Of a stretch of 64,000 bases of DNA, positions 32,459-43,233 are shown piece by piece. The position numbers were made by a program, and so were the translations under genes. Source of the stretch: Pilaira anomala (Eukaryota > Mucoromycota > Mucoromycetes > Mucorales > Mucoraceae); contig JAIXMQ010000076.1 of the NCBI GenBank assembly GCA_025716855.1, forward strand, positions 52,096 through 116,095, in the 5' to 3' direction. The stretch's first letter is position 1; every line of letters starts with the position of its first letter. Under the pieces are notes generated by a model, which saw only the letters and a list, made by a program, of their open reading frames with translations, was not told the origin of the DNA and made no database searches.

Positions 32459-34118
32459 ATGCACTTAAACTCTCTTATTGTTTCCATTTCATTAGCCGCT
32501 AGTACGGTTTCTGCCCTTAATTTATTAAGTCTCAAAAACGATATTGCCATTGTTCATGGTAACCTCACTGGTATCAATAACTTTGCTGCTAGTTATCTTG
32601 CCCCATTCGCTGCTGATGATGCAGTAGAAACACCTTATGAATTAATTGATGATCATGAAGACCTTATTGAAGATAGACATGGTTCAATTGTTTCATTGAG
32701 AAAGCGTGGTGATGATTGTTTAAATTATCACAAACGTAAGATTAAATAATGATACGATTCTTTATAAAAAACTTTATTCGTTAATTTTTTTTTGTAACCA
32801 TAGTTACTGGTGACGATAATTGTTGGACTCTTAGTTTACGTTATAATGTTCATATGGATAGTATCCTTGAATGGAACCCTCAACTTAACTCACAATGTAC
32901 AAACATGTACAATGGAAAATCATACTGTGTCTTTAAGGAAGGAGCCACCACTTTTGAAACTCCTTGTATCCAAACCCACAAGAGTAATATAATATCAATT
33001 TAAAAAAAAAAAAAAAAAAACGTAACTGACTTTTCTTTATCTTCCATATTAGTTATTAGTTCCGATACTTGTACTTCAATCTCTAAAAAGTACGGTATCG
33101 ATCGTGATGATTTCTATGAAATGAACCCTTCTGTTGACAGAAAAGGTTGTGGAAACTTATTGAATGGTGCTCATTATTGTGTCAAACTTGGTGTATCTCG
33201 CCCTGTTGAAGTTATTGACGTAAAGAACAAGGTCGCCAAAAAGAAGACACTCACTACTACTACCACCACCACCACTCGTCGTCGTCGTAGCACCAAGAGT
33301 TCTCGTACCACAAGAAGAGTCAAGACTACTACCAGAAAGAGAACTACTACCACCAAAAAGAGAACCACTACTACCACTACCGCTAAACCTACTACCACTA
33401 CCACTACCACTACTACCAAAACTACTACTACTACTACTACCTCTAAGCCTAAACCTACCACAGATGCTCATTCTTCAAATGTCTCTGATAAGCGTAAATT
33501 ACTCCAAAAAGGTTCTGCTCTTACTTATTACTGGATTGCTCACCCTGATGACTATGAAAAGTCCGGAAAGTCTATCAACATCAGAACTTGTGATGGTAAA
33601 TCTCTTGGTTATGTTCCCCAAACGTATGCCGATGCTTTAGTTATGGAAGGTACTGGTGTAATTGGTGACAAAGTCATTAATCTTGGCGGTTGTACCTGTT
33701 CTGATTACAAGTGTTTCATGGAAGTTGACAAAAAAGAAGATCCTTATGGTTTAACCTCTTTCGGTACCGCTCTTCGTCCTTTCATTACAATTGCTGCTAA
33801 TGATATTAAGAGAAACACCAAGATTTTTGTACCCGAAATCGAAGGTTGGGAGATTCCTGGAACTTCAAAGAAACACAATGGTTGTATGCTCGTTGATGGT
33901 AAGTTGAGAAGAAAACGAAATTAATTATAAATATTTTGTGTTACATCGTATCTAATCCCAATTCATTAATTATAGATCGCAGTTGGAGTTTCGACAGCAA
34001 CCATATCGATCTCTATGTTTACCGTGAAAAGAACTATCGTACTTTGAACAGTGAACATAAGCTCTCCAAGGTCGATGTTTATGAAGGTGGTGATTGTAAC
34101 CTCTTGAACTACGCTTAA
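32459..34118 (+). CDS. Secreted protein with two LysM domains, Thr-rich linker and 3D (double-psi barrel) domain
   Basis: Exons 32459-32735, 32804-32983, 33053-33898 and 33976-34118 give 481 residues. A signal peptide is visible (MHLNSLIVSISLAASTVSAL). A pro-region ends near the dibasic SLRKRG. LysM 1 (about 93-140) contains DNCWTLSLRYNV and ILEWNPQLNSQC. LysM 2 (about 153-200) contains DTCTSISKKYGI and FYEMNP. Each LysM sits on its own exon. A Thr/Arg/Lys-rich linker follows, probably O-glycosylated and wall-spanning. The C-terminal 170 residues match the 3D domain of MltA/expansin-like barrels: FGTALRPFITIAANDI, then TKIFVPEIEGWEIPG, then FDSNHIDLYV. LysM binds chitin or related glycans, so the protein probably acts in or on the cell wall. 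Catalytic activity of the barrel is not established. Confidence 0.8.
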
Positions 34119-34877
34119 AAAAAAAATCCATTTTCTAAATCCCAAGCTGTAATAAAATTTACCCCCCCCCCCCTAATACTATTTATGTCAGAAAGGCAAT
34201 TTTTTTTATTTATTTATTAACCGACTTATAAATGTTTATTTTATAATAAATGCACACAGACAGTGCACCATTGCCTAATTCAGTATGGCCCCGTTGATGC
34301 CATTTTTTTTTTCAAATTATGCTTTTCACAACCTTCTAGCCCATCTATGCTACTAACGTAAATAAGGAGTGAAAGGTGGGACCCCGTAATAGATTGGGTC
34401 TAGTTCGGGTACATTGGTGACTTTATGGTATCATAATAAGCATTATATACACTTCTTATTACAGAATAAAAAATAACTGCTCTAACATTGGAAACAAAAA
34501 TAGTTAGTTTTAATCGAGGGTATGCCAAGAAAAAGGTTTATATAAAATATTTTTAAGGAACGATATTTTATAATCAAGAAAATTTTCTGTAAAACGGATA
34601 CATAATTGCACTGTGTATCAGAATTTTTGATTGAAATCTTAAAAGGAAATCCGAACGAATGGTCTAATCGTCTTTGGGCGATTCAAATCAAAAACAATCT
34701 AACTTGAAAAAAAAAAAATACTGTGTTTCCACTCTCAATTTGCTGATTTTTTTTTATTTAGATTTTAAAAGTCACATGTCATGCAGTGGGAGAAGAAATA
34801 TGTAAAAAAAATAAACTATGCTATGATATTAAAGGGACGGTAGTAGGCTACCATGGGGTTATAGGTGGTGCGGTATA
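34119..34877. other. Spacer downstream of the LysM gene and the LINE relic
   Basis: Contains the LysM-gene 3' region (a C10 run near 34164) and possibly the 3' untranslated tail of the LINE, which is transcribed leftwards and ends near 34878. No gene. Confidence 0.45.
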
Positions 34878-36110
34878 TTAGACAATGCTGAAAGGTAAAT
34901 AAGTTAATCTTAACTCAAAGTCGTCGAGATTAGCTCGGTTGAGGTATTGAGAATATATTTTGTTGACTGTGTTCACGACATGGTCCGGAACAAAAGGGAC
35001 ATTCCCAAATATAAATCGCCAGTAATGTAACCAAATGGCTTCCAAAATGGATCCGAAGAAGAAAGCTGGAGGAAGCTAAGAGGGTAGTGAAAGAAAGGTA
35101 GAAACCTGTAAGAATACATAGTAACTGCTACTTGAGTGGGGAGATAGCAAATGGAGGCGAGTCTGACGTGGAAAGATATACATGAAGGATTTCTTCCAGA
35201 TTTGCCATACTCGTTGACAGAAGATGAACATATGTTCAGGGATTTGTAAGGATTCAGGTGTACAGAGAGGGTAGAGGGGTGATTGTACTATATGTGGCAC
35301 ATAGCGATGAGTGACAACCCGTGTATTGATCCTGTTATGTAGAAGTTGAAACCAGATATTTTTCACTCTGAAGTTGAGACGGGTTCCAAAATTTAAAGGC
35401 AGAGAGATTCCGAGATACGATCAACGGTGGGGTGACCAACGATCATTAAAGATAGTAATTCATTACGATGGATCTTTTCGTTGAACCGAGCAGGAGCGAA
35501 CTGCTCACTACATGACTTGTTGAGGGTGGATGAAGTCAATGGAGGAGGTGAGGAGTTGGGATCAACAGTAGTCGAAGGCTGAAGTAGGGACCCGAAGAAA
35601 GAATAAAATTGAATTTGATGATTGAAAAAGCAATCACGGAATTTATAACCTAGACGAGGGAATAGACGTAGAGGATCTGCTGGTATACGAAAGAGCAATT
35701 GATGTTGTAATGAGTCATACCAGAAAAAGTCTTTTACGAAAAGCGCTTTATATGATGAGTATTGGATAGGGCAGTCATCAGATAAAGAAAACCATATATC
35801 ATTTAAATAAAGTTCCAAAATGGCAGCGGGATGGATCTGAAGTTCTTGATTTTCAGTTCGTGGCTCAGGCAACGCGGCTATGTATTGTTTTCAAAATGGC
35901 CCGGATAGGTGAGGAGACAGGAACCATACCAAATAACTTTTTTCGAAGAGCAGCAGCGACTAGGATAAAAGTTGGATGAAGAAGTAAAGTATGCCGTTGG
36001 GACATTTGGTGTGTGAGTGGAGATCCTAAAGATAGTGTAAAAAAAAAAAAAAGGGAAATATGGACTACTTCCAAAATTCATGTTTAAACCAAATCTACTC
36101 ATAGTTACAC
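34878..36110 (-). pseudogene. 5'-truncated, frameshifted LINE ORF2 (reverse transcriptase C-terminus)
   Basis: Read leftwards: 36102-35878 and 35872-35393 carry the distal part of the RT polyprotein, with frameshifts. At 35366-35076 is the zinc-binding-like C-terminal region (WFQLLHNRINTRVVTHRYV, then YPLCTPESLQIPEHMFIFC). It is followed in another frame by LEAIWLHYWRFIFGNVPFVP and a stop at 34878-34880. The C-x2-C...H...C pattern and the WRFIFG end are typical of fungal LINE ORF2 C-termini. APE and most RT motifs are absent, consistent with ordinary 5' truncation. Confidence 0.7.
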
Positions 36111-36187
36111 TAGATTAATAGAAGAGAATATGATTTAGCAAGACACTAATTCATTGAAGAAAAAGAATTGGCTTACAAATTTACTTA

Positions 36188-36520
36188 TCATTCAATTACG
36201 TTGCCAGTCGTATTATCTATTGTAGCTGCCAAGTTCAAAAGATCACGTTTGCCCTCGCGGACACTTATCGACTTACTGTCCACAGCGTTGATTGTATTAG
36301 TCACCTTGATAAAATCACTATCATTAATCTTGGCAGTGTTCGCAGGCATCAATTCGCCCAGTACTTGATTGCACACATCGTTTAAGGTACTTTGATCAAA
36401 TATTTTTATCATGTCAGAGCTGTGATCCATTGGTGCAAGAAAAAGGATATCAGCAACAGCGAGCAATTCTTTCAGCATTGTTTCAAGAGGGAAAGGGAGA
36501 TCAATTATAAAGGTAAACAT
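36188..36520 (-). other. 110-codon open frame with coding-like composition, unknown
   Basis: Reads from ATG 36520 (FIIDLPFPLETMLKELLAV, then NDVCNQVLGELMPANTAK) to a stop at 36188. Codon and residue use look real and soluble, unlike the AT-driven chance frames nearby. No domain is recognised. A possible acceptor (CAAAAG) lies just before the ATG, so it may be an exon of a broken gene rather than a full one. The LINE relic ends 80 bases downstream. Confidence 0.35.
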
Positions 36521-38539
36521 TGTGCTTTTGTTTCAAACATAGAATATATCTCGGCTTGGAATAGTGAAGCCTATTTTAAGGTTTATAGAAACCTTCCTGA
36601 AACTAGCGGTATACAATCTAGGCTTAGTGTCCTATTTGACGCATAACCAAATCAACTAGATGTCAATTACATAAAATACTCATACAATAAGCCATATCTG
36701 AAAAAGAAATTATTACATTTGTCATATTGTTCAATGGTATGTTTCATTTCATTTTTTTCTCGAAAATACATAATATTATAATAGAGTACACTTCCTTTTA
36801 ATGAGAGATTATGATACTCAGCTAATTTTACACACGCATACACTTGAAGGTAGAAAGCGTATTTTAAAGCTTGTTTCCACTACAACTTTTTTCTTGCTGT
36901 CACATTTATTTTGCCATGTCTATTATATATCTAAACGTATTTAAAAGTGTTGTTCCTTTTAAATTTCGCGTCGTGCAAAAAAAAAAAAAAAAAAAATCTA
37001 TTTCTGGTTCAATCCTAGATAATTTTTTTTAGTTTAATGATAAAGTTGTATATTTGTACAACAACTGCGTGATAATGAAAGCTCTAGACAATGTGTCTAT
37101 CTTACCATTTGTCAAATAGATACTTGATTCAGGGGTAACTCGATATTTTGTGTGCCCATTTATAAGCAAAAAACAATGAATAGTAAATGTTGTTGCATGT
37201 CAATATCTATCCCCCCCTCCCCCCTTTTTTTTTTCAAGAGTGAAATACGCCTGAATTTTTTTTTTTTACAAATAACATTAAATAAAAATAACTTTAAAAT
37301 TACCGAGGTAGATGATCTTTTATTCTGAATCGTACAAAAGGGGGCGCTTAAAAAAAAGTTTTCTTTTTCCCGAAAAAAAAATATGCGATAATAGAAATCC
37401 CTTTTTATTGCCATTATAAAAAAACAGTTCAGGGCAAGAGAAAAAAAACAATATTTTAGGTACAGTCAAGGTATTAAGCAAGATTTATAAACCCTATCAT
37501 GTAACTTTTTACGCGATATATCATTAAACAAAGTTCAATCGCGATTACCTTTAGCGGTTATAATTTTCTATATAAAGACCTTTTTTTCCCGCTAAAACTT
37601 CTGATAATTTAACCGATAATATTCACAAGCGTTAGGTAGAAAGTATACTCACAATAGATGTGTTTAAGCTCAAGATACATACTTATAGTGGTGAAAGAAA
37701 CACTATTTTGTTTTTATGGATATATACCTGCTAGCCTTTTAACTTATTTGTAAAAAAAAAACACAAATGTGCTAGTTATTCAAGATATTTTCCTTTTAGT
37801 TTTTTTTTCTTGCTAATATTCTTAAGCAAGAGATGAAGAAAGAATTTTACGCAATCACAAAGTCTTGGCATCTTTCTTTTTTATTGGTGCTACCATATAC
37901 TATTTACACTAAAAAGAACTTATTCTTGATATAACTACAACAATTTAATAGGTCTATTCAGAGAGAACATTTTGCTATTAAAATTATTGGGAATTTACTG
38001 AACAATACATTATCGGAGCTCTGCTGTGTCTTAGCCATTGACAATATGTATTATGTATGTTTCAAAGTTTCCCATTTCTTGATACACGGTCTTATCTTGA
38101 TAACTTACGTAATCAAAGGTGACAATGGTAAAAGGTGTTCAAAGTTTTTTTATTTTTTATTTTTTTTGCAATGATAAAAACATTCACTTGAGTTTCAAAA
38201 ATAAGGAATAGCTAGTATAGGTCTTTGTGATTAATAAAAGATGTGCATCGGATGTATTTATTTACAATTCTTGACACAACACTTTAACAAATATATAGTA
38301 GATAATATATATAAAGTACTGTGTGAAAATAAAAAGTAAACAAAATTCATTGAATGTAAAGCAAAAGAATGCTGCAAGACATCAGATTGACAAATAAAAA
38401 AATATATATATATATATATATCTCTGTAAGAATGCATTTTTTGAACATTTCTATTTAGTAACCGAGTACTCGGGCAATAAACATTTAAACTTTTTTTTTT
38501 ACCAGAAAAAAAAATAGCTGAACTTGTCTTGTCTTGAAT
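36521..38539. other. 2-kb AT-rich spacer
   Basis: No supported gene. Features are A/T tracts (about 36977-36996) and a (TA)n run (about 38402-38420). The small frame at 37160-37414 is dominated by AAA/TTT codons and is rejected. Confidence 0.5.
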
Positions 38540-39537
38540 TTAAAAAGAAGCTATACTATAAAGATTTGTCTTTATTGAATCTGGTTGAACGACGTTTTCG
38601 TGCTAAAAAAAATAATAATAACATGAGTTTTTTTTCTTGACCGAGTAAAATTACTTACCATAGAAGGGATACACGCAATTAGAATATCGGGTCTACCTTT
38701 ATGATGAATTTCTTGCCACCAATCCAGTTCTATCACATTGTCTATTCCTCTTTCTATAAACCATTCTCGAAGTCCTAATGGAATATACCAAGTCACATCA
38801 TTACCAAATTGTATCACAGCTTCTTCATCTATGAAAAAAAAAAGAATGGGTTTTCCATTATCTTATATTCATTTGTATCACTCTCTTACCTAAACAATCA
38901 AAATGTTGATGAGATACTAACACAATATCTATCAAACCTTTCAAATCTTGCATTTGACAAGGTGACTGTTTTAATCTTTTATCAACGTCAAATACAGGAT
39001 CTGCTAATATCCTCAATCCCTCAATCGAAAAAATACAACTAGATTGTCCCAACCACGTAAATGTATTTTTACTCCTGATTAAATCCATACGAGGTTTAAC
39101 TATTGGTACGTTCTTAAAAGAGTATCAGCCAAAAAAAAAAAAAAAAAAAAAAAAAATTGAAATAACATGACAGCATCATGTTATACATATTTTACCTTTA
39201 AGACTTTTTGATTATTATTATTATTATTATTATTATATAATCCAAGACATAAAGAATTCATAACTGATACACTATGATCTTTCCATTTCTTAAAAGGATT
39301 CAAATATTGTTTTTCTATCTTTAAGCTTGAAATGGTTTCCTCTTTTGTTTTCAACTCGCTCTTTCTTTGTTCTATTTGTTGTTCAATAGCTTCTTTTAAA
39401 TCGGCTTCATGAGACGCTTGTAGTGAATGATAAAGCCAAGCGGATGCTACTACAGTGGCCGCAAGCGTTGGAATTGTATAAGGATGATCGAAAGGTATAG
39501 GAAAGTTAACAAATGATGGTCGTTTATTTATTGGCAT
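38540..39537 (-). pseudogene. Truncated NAPE-PLD-like metallo-beta-lactamase-fold protein
   Basis: Exons 39537-39196, 39112-38890, 38828-38659 and 38602-38540 give at most 265 residues, against about 350-400 in the family. It starts with a hydrophobic segment (PTLAATVVASAWLYHSL) and a coiled region. The hydrolase fold follows (FTWLGQSSCIFSIEGLRILA, then IDIVLVSHQHFDCLG) and then WYIPLGLREWFIERG, ELDWWQEIHHKGRPDI. The metal motif H-x-H-x-D-H reads HQHFDC. The last exon in the spliced frame gives HENVVQPDSI and a stop. In the next frame it reads RRSTRFNKDKSL followed by TAG where the family has Trp (TGG). The remaining third of the fold is absent. I infer a recently disabled gene; a short expressed protein cannot be excluded. 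Confidence 0.6.
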
Positions 39538-39660
39538 TGCTTCAGGAAGAAAATAGTAATAGTAAAGAAAGGTAGGAATATATTTACACACACATATTCA
39601 CGCATTAAAATAAGTGGGGTTTAATAGCTGAAAAAAAAAGGGGTGGGGAGATCACATGAT

Positions 39661-40422
39661 TTATGGGATGGTATCAAAATCATCTGTGATACCAAACTGT
39701 TGATCAAACATATTACGTTCAATACCACACGTATTAACACAGTAAGATTGCATTTCCCAGATATTCTCTGTCCATCGATTGGCCGCTTCTTTTGCTATTT
39801 TTGCAGCTTTTTCTGTTTTCTATTTGTATTAAATTTAAAAGAATAAAATATTCTGTAAAAAAAAAAAGAAGACTAACCTTTAGTTTCGAAAAGTACTGGA
39901 TCGTTTTCCTTATACTTTTCTAATTCACGATTCAGTTCTTTTGATAATTTTTGTTGCTCTTTTAATTCTTGTAGGATCAAATCACGTTCTTCTGAAGATT
40001 CTCTGCCTTGTTTTGCTTCTTCAATATTCTTTTCCAATTTTAATTTCCTTTCAGTTTCTTTGGCTAATTTATCTTCTAAATCATGCAATTTATTCTTTTT
40101 CTAATTTTTTTTTATCATCAATACTCACGTATACATATATATATATATAATTATATTTTCTTACTTACTGTTTGAACTGCTGCAGAAGGATAAGACCAGA
40201 AGTAATTGGATGTACCAATCTTATCCATCGTGACTAGCCCATCATCCACTAAACTCATCAATATTTCTTTGACAGATTGTGATACTTTTTTAAAGCATTT
40301 GCCGTTTCTCAGTTAATTTTATTTCTAGTCCTTTCATGTAAATATACTTACCAACTCCTCGCTTTGGTCCCAATTTTTCAATATCTTTCAATTGATAAAA
40401 TTCACCCTAATATAGCTTATTC

Positions 40423-40479
<57 letters not shown>

Positions 40480-40625
40480 ACGTAAAATATCATCCTTTCC
40501 TTACCGTTTCATGAAATATATTTTCAATTCGCTTACGTTTTTCATCAGCAGAGACGCCTTTACGAGACTATAGAATAAAAGTTTAGTCATTGACACAATG
40601 TTAACAACTATATTTTACTTGCCAT
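39661..40625 (-). CDS. MND1: Meiotic recombination factor Mnd1
   Basis: With Hop2, Mnd1 stimulates Dmc1/Rad51 strand exchange in meiotic prophase nuclei. Exons 40625-40623, 40567-40505, 40406-40352, 40284-40169, 40100-39878 and 39812-39661 give 203 residues, the usual length. Landmarks are [35 protein letters not shown], a winged-helix end ([13 protein letters not shown]), a coiled coil (about 85-150) and the conserved tail ([17 protein letters not shown]). The first exon is only the ATG, and intron 1 must use the GC donor GCAAGT. Using the GT four bases on gives a stop within four codons. Intron 2 holds a 53-base A tract on the plus strand (poly(U) in the transcript). A Hop2 partner is not in the window. 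The gene is evidence for a sexual cycle, at least ancestrally. Confidence 0.9.
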
Positions 40626-40735
40626 TGTATTTTTTTTTTATGTAAAAGAAAGAGACAGAAAGAAATAAAAGTAAGACTTTCTTTTTTTATCTTTTTTTTT
40701 TTTTTTTTATTATCCATTTTTTTTCTTATTTTACA
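40626..40735. promoter_or_regulatory. 110-bp divergent promoter of MND1 and the ZNF511-like gene
   Basis: The two ATGs face away from each other with 110 bases between. The interval is almost pure A/T with long T runs (poly(dA:dT), typically nucleosome-excluding) and has no TATA box that I would assign to one side. Confidence 0.5.
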
Positions 40736-41722
40736 ATGTCAAGTATATATATACCACAAAAACGAATTTATGCACCCAATGATCCTTTTTTTCGAGAAGG
40801 AAATATAGCATTACGTGCCATTTGGTTACAGAAGCAAGCTCAAACAGAGCGGGAGATTCAAATGATTCAACAAGAAGTATCCCAGTTAGACCAGTAAGTT
40901 AAAACGTCTTAAACAGATATATCGTGCATATTTTAATATTTGTTGTATATAGAGAACAGGCAATTTCAATTTACTGCGATGACTGTCGTATTCACTTTCC
41001 TTCTGTAACTGCATATGAATCTCATTACGAAGCAGTACATCGCAATGTATGTTTGGAATGTCACAAATTGTTTCCCGGCTTTGAATGGCTGCAATTGCAT
41101 ATCGATGAGTTTCATAATATACTACTTAAAATCAAAAAGGAAAGAGGAGATAAAATTGTGAGTTTATTTGTTTGAGAGAGAAGCTTTTGATCTAATACAT
41201 ACTATATTTTAGCACAAGTGCTATGTAGAAGATTGTAAAAAAGTGTTTGCAGATGCTCGTAAACGTAGATTACATTTAATAGATAAACATCATTATCCTA
41301 GGTATTTTCCTTTTGATCTGGTGTATACAGGTACATTAACTTTTGAACAAAGAAAAATAAGAGATGAAAAGAATAAGGCTAGAATATATCGTTATAATAT
41401 GGAAAAGGGTGATGTGGATATGATAAAAGAGGGTAACGATTTGGAAGAAACTCATAAAGATAAGGGAAAGAGAAAATCGGACACGGATAAGGGTGATACG
41501 GATATGGATGAATTAGTGACAGGTATGTCAAAACTAAAAATCCCAAAAACTATTTCATTTGGACATATCAGTGCCTCCATACCCCATCATCGAAAACCAA
41601 GATATCATAAGCCTCCTCAAGAAACAAAAATTGATGTAGAAATGAAAGAAAAGAAAGTTTATTCACATCCTAGAAAAAGAGGACCCAAAAAGAAAAAGCA
41701 AATACAAATGATGGAAGAATAA
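40736..41722 (+). CDS. C2H2 zinc-finger protein, ZNF511-like
   Basis: Exons 40736-40893, 40953-41157 and 41213-41722 give 290 residues. Three C2H2 fingers are visible: C-x2-C-x12-H-x4-H near 58-79 (CDDCRIHFPS), C-x2-C near 85-106 (CLECHKLFPGFEWLQLH), and the wider C-x4-C finger near 127-149 (CYVEDCKKVFADARKRRLH), followed by HHYPRYFPFD. The spacing and the H-Y-P-x-x-[FY]-x-F-D sequence after the last finger match the ZNF511 family, whose molecular role is poorly known. The C-terminus is Lys-rich with a nuclear-localisation-like cluster (RKRGPKKKKQ). The N-terminus has FREGNIALRAIWLQKQ. Its stop lies 11 bases from the stop of the convergent RFC gene. Confidence 0.75.
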
Positions 41723-41733
41723 AGCGTTTTTTT

Positions 41734-42307
41734 TTAACTTGCTATTTGTGAAAGATGTGTCATGACATTTAATATTTGTAAATGTTCATCTCCACCTTGT
41801 ACAAGGTCAATATCTGCCACAGACATATATTCATAGATCTTTGTCTTTTGTGATGTACTCAGATTATCATCTTTAATAATTGCTTGATGGATTTGTGCCA
41901 AGATATTTTCGCCTGAATATCCTTCATTCATTATATTTTGTACTTGCTTTTGTGTGTGTCGAATACTGTTGATAGATAAACATTCAATTAATGTGTCCAT
42001 CTTATCCTTGGGAATGATACCCGCCATTTCTTCAATCATTCTAGGTGTAATAGGTTCGCTTCCTTGTAAATTAAATCCACTTTGTAAAAATGTAATTGCT
42101 TTTCTAAGATCACCGCCTGAACATTCAATTAAAGTCTTGAGTGTATTAGGCCCTAAATTGACTCCTTCTGCTGCACAAACCATTTCGAGACGTGCCTCCA
42201 AGTCTTGAATTGGTAACGATTTAAATCTGAATTTGGCGCAACGAGAAGTAATAGGCTCGATAATTCTATGATAAAAAGTTAGCCAACTTAAAGATGAAAT
42301 GTGCCCT

Positions 42308-42358
<51 letters not shown>

Positions 42359-43003
42359 ACCGACTAACATAATTACATACAATACAGAAACGTGTAGTCT
42401 TCGAGTATGTCTCCATAGTACGACGTAAAGCAGATTGTGCATCCTTAGTCATGGAATCAGCTTCATCCAAAATGATAATTTTGTAAGGTGGACAAGGATA
42501 TCCGCTTACTTTATTGGTGACGGTAGTTCGAGAAAAGTCCTTTACCTTTTCACGTACAATTTGAATACCTCTTTCATCGGAAGCGTTCAACTCCAATACA
42601 CGAGATTTCATTAATTCTGGTCCATAAAGTTCGTTGGCTAAAGCTAAAATAGTAGAGGTTTTACCAGTACCGGGAGGTCCATAAAAAAGTAAATGAGGTA
42701 ACTATTCGAATAATATCATCAGTTACAAAAGAAATCTCTTTTTTTTTGTCTCATAAAATTTACATTGTCAGATTGTAAAGCTTTTTTCAAGACAAGAACT
42801 GCTTGTTCTTGAGAAGCAATGTCATCCATGGTCTTTGGTCGACTATATTTTGTAAGCATTAGAAATCTTTTTGGTATTTTGTTATTGGGATTGATTGATT
42901 CATACTATTTCTCAACCCATGGTTTTTTCTGATTTGCCAGCTCGCGTTTCTCTTTGTTGGCTGGTTTACCAATGGTTGCCGATCTAGGTGCAAAGAAACT
43001 CAT
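41734..43003 (-). CDS. RFC2: Replication factor C small subunit (yeast Rfc2 / human RFC4 type)
   Basis: A subunit of the RFC clamp loader, which opens PCNA at primer-template junctions in the nucleus. Exons 43003-42906, 42842-42764, 42701-42361 and 42265-41734 give 349 residues. The start [12 protein letters not shown] is followed by [14 protein letters not shown]. The Walker A motif is GPPGTGKT (67-74), Walker B is ILDEAD (DEAD at 138-141), and the SRC motif is at 180-182. The [15 protein letters not shown] segment and [13 protein letters not shown] distinguish this subunit type. The C-terminal collar domain is complete. Intron 3 contains a 44-base T run on the plus strand (poly(A) in the transcript). 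The stop is 11 bases from that of the convergent zinc-finger gene, so the 3' untranslated regions must overlap. Confidence 0.95.
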
Positions 43004-43233
43004 GTTATTTTATAAAAGAGAAAGAGAATTATCTTTTTTTCTTTTTACAAAAGCAGCGCGTTTGATTGATAGGGATAGATTTTACTCGCGTTTTTCGTGA
43101 CCTTTAATGTTTCAAAGCCCGGAAAGAGCAAAAAGAGCAGCAAATATTATTTATTGCGTTTGTACATGTATGAATTTAACTAGTTCAAATTAAAGTCTCT
43201 ATAGTCATTATCAAGATCAAGAGAGCCGGCTTC

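Noticed and set aside
33157..33471. Two minus-strand frames rich in Ser/Gly or Val
   Set aside because: They mirror the ACN-repeat Thr-rich linker of the LysM gene on the other strand.
29860..34000. Biosynthetic or effector cluster of monooxygenase, elongase and LysM protein
   Set aside because: Neighbours include YPT1, intergenic spacing is ordinary, and no synthase, transporter or regulator is present; chance adjacency is the simpler reading.
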